Of a stretch of DNA of 64,000 bases, positions 1 to 11,396 are shown piece by piece. A program made the position numbers and the translations under genes. The stretch is from Dysidea avara (lineage: Eukaryota; Porifera; Demospongiae; Dictyoceratida; Dysideidae): contig NC_089277.1 in the NCBI RefSeq assembly GCF_963678975.1, positions 23,882,672-23,946,671 on the forward strand, read 5' to 3'. The notes beneath the pieces were generated by a model. That model was not told the DNA's origin, did no database searches, and was given only the letters and a program-made list of their open reading frames with translations. The stretch's first letter is position 1, and each line of letters opens with the position of its first letter.

Positions 1-510
1 AGATTTTACCCAACCAACACTGTCATGTCGTCATGAGGGGAAAATGAGGCAAGTTTTTGGGTGACATTTTATCACGGGCCATGCCTACTCCTTCGTAATG
101 ATCAGTTTCATTATAGAGGACTTGCACGTGTGACGACATGGGTTAGCAAGTTGTCAAGCGGTCATGTTTTGGGACAACTTTCTATGGCGCACATTGGGTC
201 AGAGCGAAGGTAATAACATACATTTACTAAGGGCTAGATATAGTGACACTGGAAAGCAGGGCTAGGTTCGAAATAGAATTCCTCAACATTGGCTACGTGA
301 AACAGGTGGCCAATTAGTTTTTGATGAATTGCTCACCAATTCTAGCTTCTTCACTGTTTCTAATGAGCTGGATGCTATTTACTCAACAGAACTATACACA
401 TCCGCTTCACTATAGACGATTACAAACAGTAAGAAGGCGATTTTCAGTCATCACGTTGTCCCAAAACATGACCAACAGCTGCGGTTGCTTAGCAATTACG
501 ATGAATTATG

Positions 511-1255
511 CAGACATGGGGTCAAGTACATTTAAAAGTACTTAAGTAAAGTACTTTTGAATTTTCCAAGTACAAGTACAAGTACTCCTGCAGCAATCAA
601 GATAGTACTTAAGTAAAGTACAAGTACATGCTGGAAGACTTAAGTAAAGTACTTTTGAATTTTCCAAGTACAAGTACAAGTACTCCTGCAGCAATCAAGA
701 TAGTACTTAAGTAAAGTACAAGTACATGCTGGAAGTACTTAAGTAAAGTACAAGTACATTTTGCTGTAGTAAAATATACACTGTATTCAGTGTATCGTAG
801 TATGTAAGTGTGCCTAGAGGGGTTGATACTTTCAGGTTTTTGTCAACCATTCTCTCTCTTAAACTCTTAAAATGCACTGCCTTGAACAGCAGCATTGTTT
901 TTGTTTGCTAGAAAGCTATGACATCATTAATCGTGGCAACATGATACATAGTATGGTTGGGAAGGTAGTAGAAGAATCGCAAGTAGTTGTAAATTGCACA
1001 TTCATACAATTTTGTCATTCTCATTGTACACCCACTGTGTACAAACTACGTACAGTGTTTGCAGTACTTACAAGTACTTAAAAGTACTTTAAGTACTCAA
1101 GTACATACAAGTACTTAGTACTTAGTAAAGTACTTGAGTATAAGTACAAGTACATTGGGAAAATTAAGAAAGTATTTAAGTAAAGTACAAGTACTTTCAA
1201 ATTTGTACTTAAGTGTACTTAAGTATAAGTACTCATGTACTTGGCCCCATGTCTG
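511..1255. mobile_element. hAT-type foldback element rich in AGTACTTAAG repeats
   Basis: The ends are inverted repeats beginning CAGACATGGGG. The element is flanked by a perfect 8-bp direct repeat, GAATTATG (503-510 and 1256-1263), the hallmark TSD length of hAT transposons. The interior has long blocks of AGTACTT/AAGTACT repeats in inverse orientation at both sides, so the single strand could fold into a large hairpin. It encodes no transposase and is presumably non-autonomous. The short open frames inside are not credible genes. Confidence 0.8.
541..737. repeat. 98-bp tandem duplication inside the hAT-type element
   Basis: Two adjacent near-identical copies of about 98 bp, each containing TTTTGAATTTTCCAAG and CTCCTGCAGCAATCAAG, embedded in AAGTACAAGTAC repeats. 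It forms the left subterminal array of the surrounding element. Confidence 0.8.
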
Positions 1256-2644
1256 GAATTATGTCACCCTGCAAGTCCTCTATAGCACTGTAACCTTGTT
1301 CAGTAGTAGTCTATCAAGTACAAGAGACTCACTTGAGATTAGCAATGAAATACCCTAATAAAGCAGTCGCCATAATACCATGTACCATATTCTAATAGAA
1401 CAGTCATGGCCATACTATAGCTATTCATATACAACAAGTATAAGGAAAAATTAGGATCATACGAGAAAAAGTAAAGAAAAGTGTGAGAAGCACCAATCCA
1501 GACACTATGAAAACTTCCATTACAAATGTAGGGAAGCCATCATGCAGTGCTGTCATGAACTGAAACCTTGCGCTGTCAGAGAAGAGATTGGGACACAAAG
1601 TAGACCATAGGTAAGTCCATGATGCATGCACTGTATGCACTGTGGCATGCCAAAAGGCACCTGTCAAGCTGAAGAACTTGAAAAACTGTAGCCTTAGCTG
1701 CTTTAAATTGTTGGGGTGAGCCTGAGCGAGCCCCACAAATGGCAGTAGTCACTCATACGTCCGACCATTCCTGAGAGTTCACGTAATGAACACGGACAGC
1801 CCCACACTGGTAATGCTCAACTCTACGTACGACTGTACATCTGACCATTCCCAAGAGTTTACGTAAGGAACATGGAAAAATGCGCCACATGGCTTAGAAT
1901 TTGTCACTTCGCTCACAACTTATTCTACAAAGAAGACCGACTTGGAAGAAAGCTGGGAAAGAACAAGACAGGGCGAGGAGGGAACACCGGCTGGTGAATG
2001 CCCGAGTGAATGGTAGTCTACGTGTGTCATGTTCACGAAAACTTCCCATACGAAAAAGGCTGCATTTGCACCACTTGGCTTAGAATTTGTCACGTGGGTT
2101 ACAACTTCTTATCTACATAGACATGGACAAAGAAGACCATCTTTGTTGTATTGAATACCTGACCATGGAAGACCACATAATGCATTGTCACCACCCCTCC
2201 TGCATGATTCTCACAAGTTGAGGTGCAAGTGTATGCTCCCATATCTATGGCATTAAATCTCATGCCTATAAGCAATGAAGCTTTATACATCCATTAAACA
2301 GTCCTAAAATTATAATGTTTAATGAGGATGAATCAGGGTACAGTTTTAAGACATGCATGGCTGCTGAAGTTTCCAAGAGTAGACATCAATGATAAAAGAA
2401 GCAGAGTATTTCACTAGAAACTGTTATCTGAGTTTTATGATATGAGCTGGGCCATATGTCCTAAAGTGATAACATGATATACTACAAGATGAAATATAGG
2501 AGATACACAATACAGGAGATACAATGCAGGTGATACACAATACTGTATGCAAGCCAACAAAGGGAGACAGCCAAGCTGTCCATAAGCCAGGAGACTGCAA
2601 GGTGAAGGCAAAATGTACAATACAAGAAAACATTAAAACATACC
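1256..2644. other. Intergenic stretch with dispersed repeat copies
   Basis: About 1490-1710 resembles a segment at about 41,775-42,015 (shared GACACCTTG/CACCTGTCA-type blocks ending in GCCTTAGCTG), so it is a dispersed repeat or paralogous exon rather than a unique gene. On the minus strand it can encode a hydrophobic helix, but no gene structure was established. A TCTAATAGAACAGTCA copy of the recurrent CTCTATTAGAG module lies near 1390. At 1745-1880 a block containing GACCATTCC is duplicated. Apart from the possible exon at 2159-2265 nothing else was recognised. Confidence 0.4.
2159..2265 (-). CDS. Possible immunoglobulin-like domain exon (partial gene)
   Basis: The minus strand encodes a peptide with the pattern D-M-G-A-Y-T-C followed by N-H-A-G-G, matching the F-strand 'DxGxYxC' signature and following glycine turn of Ig-like domains. 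The segment is bounded by a plausible acceptor (TATAG upstream) and a good donor (CAG followed by GTATTC). It would carry the second half of an Ig domain in a secreted or membrane receptor. No partner exons were identified with confidence; the hydrophobic segment at about 1490-1700 on the same strand is a candidate but also looks like a dispersed repeat. This could be a chance match or the relic of a receptor gene. Confidence 0.3.
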
Positions 2645-3214
2645 ATCAAGAGTTAATAATAAGAGAGGAGAGTGTCTAATGCCGTATAGTCCTGTAACAG
2701 ATGATTGCGTAGAAGTTAAACGGCTTCTTTTCTACGTAACGTACAGACTGGCTAGTAAATTTTCGCATTTAACCACAAAGACTATCCCAGACACAAGGGC
2801 GTGCGTTCAACTCGATGTTCAAGTTCACCACGAAGAGCATCGCTCTGTTGCGTAAAGAAGCGTGGCTGTTAACCTCAAAGATAACTCTGGGGAGAGCGTC
2901 TGAGAAACCAATAAACACTGAACCAAAGGCAGAGTATCGCTTCAAATTTTCACTGCGTCACCATGTTACCCTACCTTTGAGCATTCTTCAATTGAAGAGC
3001 ACTGTTCCCTGTACACACAGCTCAGTCTTTAGTTTAGTCTTTGAATATTCTCGAAGATTCATCACGGTGCGGCTAAACTAATTGCGGTAAGGAAACGAAC
3101 AAATACTAGAAGCCTATACGTTACACGGAAAGGAAGCCGTTTAACTTCTGCGCAATCATCTATTACAGGCCTATACAGCGTTAGACACTCTCCTCCTTAT
3201 TGTTAACTCTTGAT
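2645..3214. mobile_element. 570-bp MITE with terminal inverted repeats over 100 bp
   Basis: The left arm starts ATCAAGAGTTAA and continues through GAGTGTCTAA, AGATGATTGCG and AGAAGTTAAACGGCTTC. The same series appears in reverse complement at about 3100-3214. ACC occurs immediately outside both ends and may be a 3-bp TSD. The 88-codon open frame at 2815-3081 inside it is not recognised. Confidence 0.65.
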
Positions 3215-5025
3215 ACCATGTTCTTTACATTTACAAACACTAGAGGTAGCCAAGCCAACTAGAGCCTAGCAAGCCAGGTGGAAGTACAAAATACAAACAT
3301 ACTGCTAACTTGAGACTTGGTGTGCCAGCTGGCAACAATCCCAAAAACAAATAATCAGTAGTTTGTTGGTCTAGATCACTGTCTGGTCGTTTAACTGCAT
3401 TGTAGTGGGTGTCACCTGCTAGCTACTTTGATTGGCATTAAATAGAATGGTCGTATGGTTTCTATCACCTCCACAAAACACACCCATCCATTATACGATT
3501 GTCTCTTCATACAACATGGATTCTATTCCTAGTGAGTGCGAAGCCTTACACCTTGTAGTTTTCTTAAACATTATTTATTATTTATTTATTTATTTATTCA
3601 TTCATTATTAATGACATAATTTTAACCGCATTTCATATTATCTTTAGTACTTGGTTGCATAATTACTACTTCTTACCGTTTAGATCCCAGCTTCATTTCT
3701 TTCCAAATGTTTTACTTATATAACAACATCCCTACCTCCATTAGTCTACTCCTCTACATTGAGAGATTCAGTGGTCATATACTGGTCAGAAATACTACAC
3801 CAGCAGCAAAGGTTGCTTTTATAAGTGAAGGCTGGCCCCTGTTTGTAAACAGCACCCAAAATGCTACATATTAATCTTTACGTTTTTGTTTGCAGGTTGT
3901 ACGTTTGTTAATTTTACATACATCAAACCCACTGAATGGAAAGTAAGATGTAAACACAAAATTAAGTAATAAATTTCATAGGAGGAAAATTCTACACAGA
4001 GGTAAAAATGATTTATTGCTCATACACTCATCGTGATATATCAACATCAAATAACACTGCAGGTTCGCCGCATTTATCAAAAATTACACAACATACAATA
4101 TGTACATGTATGGTAAGGCCTGTGCAGGATACTAGTCCTGCACCCAGGAGGACTTGCCTGTAATGACTCCTAGTACCTGATTATAGTACACAGGTGATTC
4201 AAGGTTTCACTTTGTGGGCATGACCATGTATATGACAGCTGAAGGCTGGCTGTAGTGTGCGTGTGTGCGTGCGTGCGTGCATGTATCACTGCAAGCATAC
4301 TTCTTTATACAGCCTTATCATTTTAGCTTTATAAGACTTGTGCTTTAGAATCTAGGGTATTTGCAGTAATCAAAATATCGGACGGTATCAAAAGTGGTTG
4401 GACTAAAATATTATCACGTTCAGCACTACACTATAGTGGCATATGGGGATACGGTACATGTGTTTTGTAGTTCTATGTGACTTTAAAGGTTAAAGCACAC
4501 ACACAGTAAACACCATCCGAGTGCCAACTATGCCTTAGCAAACCCTACTGTTTTGTTTAGCACTCACTGCAGTTAGAACATTCAACTTTTAAGTGGCATT
4601 TCATGCATGCTAACCCTCCTCGGACATGTACACTTTTTTGAGCACCGTATGCGTAGATATGTACCAGTAATCCACCACAATCCCATCATATGCACGTGCT
4701 CAAGGACAGTACAATAAGTAGACAGATCACTGGGACTAAACACTTCGCACACATAAGAGGTAGCTACCATGAGTGGTTCATTACACTCATATTCAACCAG
4801 GATCACAATCAAACCTAGCAATCAAGAGGTTAATTTGTACTGAATCAAGTGATCAAGAAGTACCCAAAAGAGGCAATAAAGTGTGTGTCTTAGACAATTA
4901 ACCTAAACAAAATACTTTTGTATTACGCTGTCAAAAGATCACGGTTCTTTTTCAGGTGAAATCAAGGGATCAAGATTTTAGGTGATCAAAAATCATTATG
5001 GTCACTGATGGTTCTACAGGGCTAT
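3215..5025. other. Intergenic, no gene recognised
   Basis: AT-rich DNA with a TTAT/TTTA-type microsatellite near 3570-3610 and a short GTGCGT-type run near 4255-4285. No coding exon, RNA gene or clear transposon end was identified. Confidence 0.5.
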
Positions 5026-5281
5026 TGCAAGGAGGTGTCACATAGGTACACAGTATAGATTGATTTGTGACCACGATTAAAGTCTTGACTGGGCAAAGTT
5101 TCATCTTGACCTGTGACTTCAAGCATCTTGACCTGTGACTTCAAGCATTTATCAATGTTTGACCTATGACTTAAGTGTTTTCTCTCATTGTTTATTTTCA
5201 TATTTTCCAATGTGCGCTAGTGCCTTAACATAGTTTAATATTTTCTTCGTGCAAGCTTCTATAACTATGAAAGAAACATCA
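5026..5281. repeat. Diverged direct copy of the adjacent MITE arm
   Basis: The sequence from about 5026 (GGAGGTGTCACATAGGTAC, then TGTGACCAC and AAAGTCTTGACTGG) is a diverged copy of the left arm of the 5282-5540 element. It also contains a local duplication of CTTGACCTGTGACTTCAAGC (5106 and 5129). Confidence 0.5.
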
Positions 5282-5540
5282 CAAGGGGGTGTCATGTAGG
5301 TACGTGCTGTAGGCAGATCTGTGACCACAGTCAAAGTCTTGACTGGCCAAGATTTTGCTTTGACCTGCGACTAAGAGCCTTTTTCAATCTTTGACCAGTG
5401 GCTTGGTGACAATAATTCAGTACTTTTCGATCGTGGGTTGAAAACTTTTACCTGACAGTTGACTTAGCATGATTTTGGTGGCCTTTACCTTGACCACAGT
5501 CACAGATCTACCTAGTGAGTGCCTGTGTGTCACCCCCTTG
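5282..5540. mobile_element. 259-bp palindromic MITE
   Basis: Terminal inverted repeats begin CAAGGGGGTGTCA and include AGATCTGTGACCACAGTCA. The right end reads CACCCCCTTG. CATCA lies directly outside both ends (5277-5281 and 5541-5545), consistent with a 5-bp TSD. It is non-coding. Confidence 0.6.
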
Positions 5541-6779
5541 CATCATTACAAGTAGATCCCCTTATAATGGTTGTGCCTACCCCTTTGATACACAACAAAG
5601 ACAAATCTAGTAAAGATGAACCTTAAGACGACACGCCAAACACCCTTCATGGGATTATAATATTATTCTTATTAATGCCCATTGTGCTGTGCGTGTACAA
5701 GACTACTTGTGCGCAGACAACACACACTATAACAATACGGTGCAACTTACCTTAAGACAAACACGCTCTATTCTTGTCATAAACATAGCTTAGCACTCGT
5801 AGCCTTCATGATCGGAACACAAGACACAAGGCGCTTTATACACAAGCGCGTCCAGTAAGATTTTAAGTGGTCCTCGTAGTGGTTTGTGTTCAACGCAAGA
5901 ATCAATAGATTATGATGCAAGCATAGATAATAGACAGAAGTTAAATGAAGCATGTATATTAAATCCCTCCAGCGGGCTGTCCAAAAAAAATGCAGACAGA
6001 AGGTTATTAAAAGTCGAGATAAAAGTGAACTCCGGAGGTACGCTTGGAACCGAAGATGAAAAATTTAATTCCAGCATCACGAAAGTTATTGAGAATCACT
6101 AGGAAATGAAAATATTTGGGAACAGTAGGTACACACTTATGAAGGTGCCGCAGCTAACAAAGATCAGATTCTTTTTTCAGTGTACAGATACAAACAAACA
6201 TATTGTAGAGTAGATGCTGCATATATGAGACACCAAAATGCAACCACATGCTATTCCAGAAGGAAATAGTTGTTGACCTCCAAAGTTTTGGTGCGTTTAG
6301 TGTATCTACCCTAATATCTTTGGGTGGTATTTAATCATAATAATTATTGTTTAGAGCAGCAAAGTAGACAGTAGAGCATGGCATGGTCAATGACCAATTA
6401 TGGGACTTTGGATGGGTTATGAGACACCCGCATTCAACACTTCGTAAAAACAAAAGTACTGAAATCACCCAAAGCATTGAAACTTGGGATGTAGTTACAG
6501 TCACTATTGCTCTATTTATTGGTGTAGTAAATTTTTCAAAATCATGGTATACCAGCAAGAAATGCTGAATAAACAAAATACAGTCAATTAACCAATTATG
6601 GGACACTCGCAGCAATTATGAGACACTTGACTTTAAAACGTTTTACTGCATCAATTCATGAGTGAAACATATTCTAATATCAGTTTCACTTCTCAATTAA
6701 TGACAAGATAAAACCAAGAGTACCTAGCCGGGGCTACTCTATTATTATGTACTCTTGATAAAACAGTACATAATAAACA
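5541..6779. other. Intergenic, no gene recognised
   Basis: Contains two similar short blocks with AATTATGGGAC...ATGAGACAC around 6400 and 6595, probably repeat-derived. No convincing exon was found. Confidence 0.45.
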
Positions 6780-7470
6780 AGTTAGCTTCTTAAATATGGG
6801 CCTCAGCGACCTGCACAGAAATCGGTGCCTCAGCAATGGACAGTGCAAACTGGACCTGGCACCGTGAATGCACATAATTGCAGACCTCAACAATGAGAAG
6901 TTTAATTTACATCTCAGCCATCCGCAGCCATCCCATCACTATTCCATACGAAAGACTGTGCTTTGCACTCAAAAGGTTGGCTAATCTCTTATAAAACTGA
7001 GTAGCAGCATCGCCCATTCCACCAGTAGTAGTAAAAATTAAGGGAGTATATGAGGCATTCTCTACTCCATGAACCCGTTGTTGGTATTCACGTCTCTTTT
7101 CCTTGTCATGACATCGGTATGCATGCAGAGTGTAGGGGTTGATCTGAGGGAGCACTAGGTTAAAATTTCTGACATCAAAGTATGATCTCTCAAATCGTCC
7201 TTCCCAAAAACCATTTGCTGCAATGTCAAGCCTTGCGTTATCATCACGATTAGCTGTTTGGTATTGAAGGGTCTCACCAGAAAGAGGCTGAAGGTGGGGT
7301 TCAATGACAACATTGTTATAGACCTCGGAAAGTAAATTGGCAGTTAGATCACGTACTTCATTATGTCTCAGAAGGAAACCCGCCTTTTGAACAAGACAGA
7401 GCATGTTTTATGGTAAAAGAGTGACCACAGGTACAGGAAGTAGGGCAGGCAGATGGTAGCCAATGATAAT
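6780..7470 (-). pseudogene. Broken C-terminal (zinc-knuckle plus nuclease-like) part of a retroelement protein
   Basis: Read on the minus strand, three frames in succession encode one recognisable protein. First comes a zinc-binding stretch with C-x-C-G and H-A-L-x-C around 7380-7450. A frame change near 7380 leads to a segment with RHNEVRDLTANLL and a long conserved body (7404-6907). A second frame change near 6905 leads to LLRSAIMCIHGARSS (about 6880-6840). This order matches the C-terminal domain of reverse-transcriptase-associated proteins common in sponges and cnidarians, which carry a restriction-like nuclease fold; that family statement is from general knowledge. The two frame changes and the MITE cutting it at 7471 show it is dead. 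The upstream reverse-transcriptase part is missing, either lost or never copied. Confidence 0.6.
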
Positions 7471-7702
7471 CAGGGGTGGATCCAGAGTTTGGAAATGGGG
7501 GTGCACTTTGCTGAAAAGTTGAAGACCAAAAAAAAAGGTCACAGCAACAATGGCTGCCCTTTACCAAATGTATTTACTATAAAGTATATAAAGATCCTTC
7601 TTCATAGTGAAGCTACGCTGCCTCATGTACACTTTGACTGCTTTATTAGAGTGACTGCTCTATTAGAGTATCTCGATTTTGTATCCCCTGGATCTGCCAC
7701 TG
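7471..7702. mobile_element. MITE with CAGGGG(T/C)GGATCCAG ends
   Basis: The left end is CAGGGGTGGATCCAG and the right end CTGGATCTGCCACTG, inverted relative to each other. The interior has an A-run preceded by GAAGACC and two CTCTATTAGAG modules followed by TATCTCGAT. It is the short relative of the 55,854-56,198 element. No clean TSD is visible, so its assignment to hAT rests on the family ends. It interrupts the retroelement relic at 6780-7470. Confidence 0.65.
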
Positions 7703-8521
7703 GTGAAGTGCAAAGATCAGATGGCATCCCTTGTTTGTTTGATGATAATGCTAACATCTGGAAAATAATGAGAGATTCAATCATTATGGACTCATTTGTT
7801 TGCCATCCAAACGTACGCTGATAGATTACACACACTGGCACACCAGGTTTTGATGCTGCCATTGATCAATCATCTAGCTAAGAGAGGAAGCAGAAGTAGA
7901 CACCTTGGCTGATCTGCAAAAGTATTATTTTTAATAAGTCAGTCTTACTTAAACATGATGTTGTGCTGTCTGCTTGTAGTTTTGTTATTTGATGAAGTGA
8001 AAATCCATGAAGATCTGGTATTTGACAAACTACATACGGGGATAATAAAGGGTTTTGTTGACTGGCCAGGAAAGTCTCGATTGTTGGTTCTCAGTTTTAG
8101 CAGAAGAATATTTCCAATTTGCAACTATAGGTCTATTATTCTGTGTACATGCATAGTAGATCTCACCACCTCATTGTAAGCACAACAAATTATTGTCAAT
8201 ACAAAAGAGTATATGAGCATAATATTTCAGAACAATGGATGTGGAGCTGGCCAAAGTGAGTGCAGCTGACTCAGGACTGCATACTGGGCAAAAAAACTAA
8301 ACAGAGACCATTTACATGTAGTTTTAACATCCTATTCAAGAATGATTGTTTGCTGAACTGTATGGGTATCAAGTGTCTTGTTTTAAATTAGGCAGGTTAT
8401 ATAGAGCCGGTACCGGTTACACTGTTTTGCCGGCTATTTTGCCGGCAGTGGAGGGTATAATACTTAGAATGTTACATGCATTAAAAAAAAACTTGTACAA
8501 AAAACCTAAGAAAGCAAAAAA

Positions 8522-8598
8522 AAAAGTTGTCTAAGCGAGGGTTCAAACCCGGGCATCCGTACTCATAAGCAATGTTTGTAACGATTATACCACCGGTG
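8522..8598 (-). other. tRNA-like segment (pol III box A/box B resemblance), probably SINE or tRNA relic
   Basis: On the minus strand TGGTATAATCGTTA (box A-like) is followed about 30 nt later by GGGTTTGAACCC (box B-like). Spacing fits a tRNA, but acceptor and T-stem pairing is poor and no CCA-adjacent terminator stands out. It is more likely a tRNA-derived repeat than a working tRNA. Confidence 0.35.
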
Positions 8599-8734
8599 CT
8601 GCACCTAGTCATATTATTTAGTTTCTACGTTATAAACATCCGACTGAAGTGACTTCTATATATAACAAGAGTGAAGAAGAAACCAAAGCTGAACCCTAGC
8701 CTACCCCTAACGCTAAGGAACTACTTTTCGCATC

Positions 8735-8807
8735 CCCTAAAGTTGAATGCTCGGGGCAACCTACTAGACGCGTGCCCTAAAGTTGAATGCTCGGGGCAAC
8801 CTACTAG
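8735..8807. repeat. Direct repeat of 33 bp
   Basis: CCCTAAAGTTGAATGCTCGG and the bases following it to ACCTACTAG occur at 8735-8767 and identically at 8775-8807, separated by 7 bp. Confidence 0.9.
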
Positions 8808-10417
8808 TGCCGGCACAATAGCCGTTAGTGTTTGCAAACCAGTACCAGCTAAATATACACTTCGTTTAAATTAATAATGGTGAATCATGACATATACAAA
8901 CAGGTGTTGAGTTCTGCAGTGGCAATGTTTAAAACCTTAAGGGATGATGTCAAGTGATACACAAAGAAACAGAAAAATTATATCGAATGTTTGACCTTTT
9001 TTTACATTTTTAGCACCCAGAGTCTGAAGGAGGTAGACAGAAATTTGAAAACAAACTTTAAGCCAATGATGTTCAGTTTAAGGTAAACATATTTATGAAG
9101 GCTGCACAAAACCTATGGCACTTTTCTAGTGGATTGAAGTTATGCTTTTGCCATACCTGAGCAACTAGGAACCATAGGTTTCAGAAATCATAAAGAGGCA
9201 AAATAGTATTATGCTTTGCCACAGCCAGCAGGCACTGGGATTTGTGGTAAATATTATAAGAATACGTAATTAAATTAATGTGTTTTAATTATAGCACATA
9301 CATTGCCTGATTTTGTCAACTTCTTAGCAGAGTATACCTATTGACTGAGAGATTTAACCAGGACCCAGTAAAAGTTTCTTTGCTCAGCAGTGAGCTAGAG
9401 GTTATCGTAATGATATTAATAGTATAGTTACAATTATTTGTGGATATTATACTCAGGAATTGATTGTGATTGTTCAGAAATCCCCTGCATTGAGGGGAAG
9501 TAAAGGTAGCATCACTCGGAAAGACAAATGCTGGACATCGCCTCTGTCAAGACCATTGCCCAAACATCCATGCAGCAGGATACTGACCTTTACATATAAT
9601 AGGGTCCGCAACGCGAAAAATCGATATCCTCCAATCAACTACCTAACTATTGTCATGTGTTAGGCTAAGTGTAACTTGAATAACACCAGCGTGGCAACCA
9701 AGTTTGTCACTTTCTTCTGGTAGAAAATGATACAAATGTCTTAAAATCACGTGATTTTTCGTTGCAGCAGTTCGTAGGGTTCTTCGTATGCCACGATATT
9801 CACTCTCAACATTGTTCAAGTAGTCTATCATCAACTCAAAGTATTGGTGGTTTGATTTTATTGGTCAGTTTCTGGTGGCAGCACGATCTGTAATGCTTTT
9901 TGGCGACAGACAAAATGTTTCTTGCCGTCTGGAGCACAGGACAAGCAGAGCAACAACTGCGCCGTGGGTCAGAAATGACCAGTACTAGGTAAAGTACCTG
10001 CATGCGGAGTATGGTTATAATTGAAGCTTGTCAGTTAGCCATCTGGCTGAGCCATCTATATGCTGAAATTAGGCCAAAATGACGCGATTTTTGCAAACAA
10101 ATGCCAGAATGGTTGATACATCAGTGAGACAGTCTCCAACAGCAAGGATACGAAGCTTATAAACACCTAACAATACGGCTATCTCACCCAGTAAACGCAC
10201 AGAGCAATCCAATGCATGAAATAGGCACTCACGTGATCGATATTCAAATCTCGGAAAATACAACCATAATCTACATTAAAATAACTTGGAATCGAGTGAC
10301 AATCAGTTTGTGGGCATTAGGTTCAACATCTCGATTAGCCCAGTACTCTGAGACTCTCCCTGTGATGCCATCGCAGCATAAAACAAACCTGCACTGCCCG
10401 TCTGCTATGATGGCAGT

Positions 10418-10791
10418 CAGCGGCGGAGGAAGTAGTTGATATGAGGGGGGGCTGGGCTGGGCTGACCCAGACTTATTTCTATAGTTTGGTAAGGTGAGAC
10501 CAAAAAAAAAAAAAAAAAAAGGTCACAACCAACTGACAAGAGCTTTCCACCTCACCAGCTACCATTTCTAGCTGATAAACAACATAAAAATCCTTACATA
10601 GCTCGCTACACACTGACTACTTCATTAGAGTGACTGCTCTATTAGAGTATCTCGATCTTTATCACGGTTTTCAGCCCCACTCCAAGAAAGATAATTTCGG
10701 TGTGATATCATTCTGAGGGGGGGCTAAGCCCCCCCTCAGCAGACCGAGGGGGGGCTTTAGCCCCCTAGCCCCCCCCTTTCCGCCGCCTATG
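10418..10791. mobile_element. hAT MITE, family B, copy 1
   Basis: It starts CAGCGGCGGAGG and ends TTCCGCCGCCTATG, with a perfect 8-bp TSD ATGGCAGT (10410-10417, 10792-10799). The interior holds a poly-A run flanked by GAGACC and GGTCAC, the CTCTATTAGAG module, and a strong GC-rich hairpin (GGGGGGCTAAGCCCCCC). A nearly identical copy lies at 61,558-61,921 with its own TSD, so the family was recently mobile. It encodes nothing credible. Confidence 0.9.
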
Positions 10792-10799
10792 ATGGCAGT

Positions 10800-11396
10800 G
10801 GACAGCAGGTTAAAACGTCTATTCCTCGTAAGAGAGTTAAAAGAACTGATTGTGGACATGAAAGTCAAGGTGAGAACCAAGGTGATTTAAAAGGCCTTTT
10901 AATACTACACAACAATAACAGGGGCAGAACGTACAACTGTATAGTTTCTGACTCTACTGTACATCTATAGTGTTAAGAATTATCGATTTTAGACCATGCA
11001 GTCGGTTGTCACATTGCGAGCTGTAGTTGCATTTTGTGCTTCAGCCCTAGCGTCGGTTTTGATAATTCTTGGGTTTTTTGACACTGAACTTAAATCCCTA
11101 TACTACTGCATTTGTCTTGCACCTTTGTAAAGATTAAGATTATGAGCTTAAATGTGACTGGGTCTGGGAAAACTGGTCTTGTTGTTCACATTAGACACTA
11201 CCGACAAACACATTAATGCACTATTAGTCAGCCAGAGTTGAGTTTGTTCACTGCTTTTTTCTAGCTCAGTGGCAAGCCATATGAGTGGTCTGGGTCCTTG
11301 ACAGAGCCTTGACCAACCAGGAGATGGCAGCTATGTGTGGCTTTACAGTTCTGTTTAAGTGTTTTATTGAATAATTTATTACCTGTCAGGGGAAGA
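10800..11396. other. Intergenic, no gene recognised
   Basis: No transposon ends, exons or RNA motifs were identified between the family B MITE and the next element. Confidence 0.4.

Larger units (their letters stand above)
112..1285. repeat. Outer inverted repeat, interrupted by a hAT-type insertion
   Basis: The start (TATAGAGGACTTGCA at 112) and a later stretch around 160-177 (GTCATGTTTTGGGACAAC) recur in inverse orientation at about 1270-1285 and 455-475. Removing the 511-1255 insertion brings the right arm together. This looks like an older MITE-type element whose right arm was hit by a younger one. No clear TSD was found at its outer ends. Confidence 0.4.
7703..10417. other. Intergenic with small repeats, no gene recognised
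   Basis: No exon could be supported. The segment 8396-8880 contains CCGG-rich short inverted motifs (GCCGGTACCGG, TTGCCGGCAG), a tRNA-like block and a 33-bp direct repeat, and may be one composite element. About 9460-10,400 has no recognisable content. Confidence 0.4.

Noticed and set aside
8522-8598. Functional tRNA gene
   Set aside because: Box A and box B-like sequences are present, but stems pair poorly; kept only as a tRNA-like relic.
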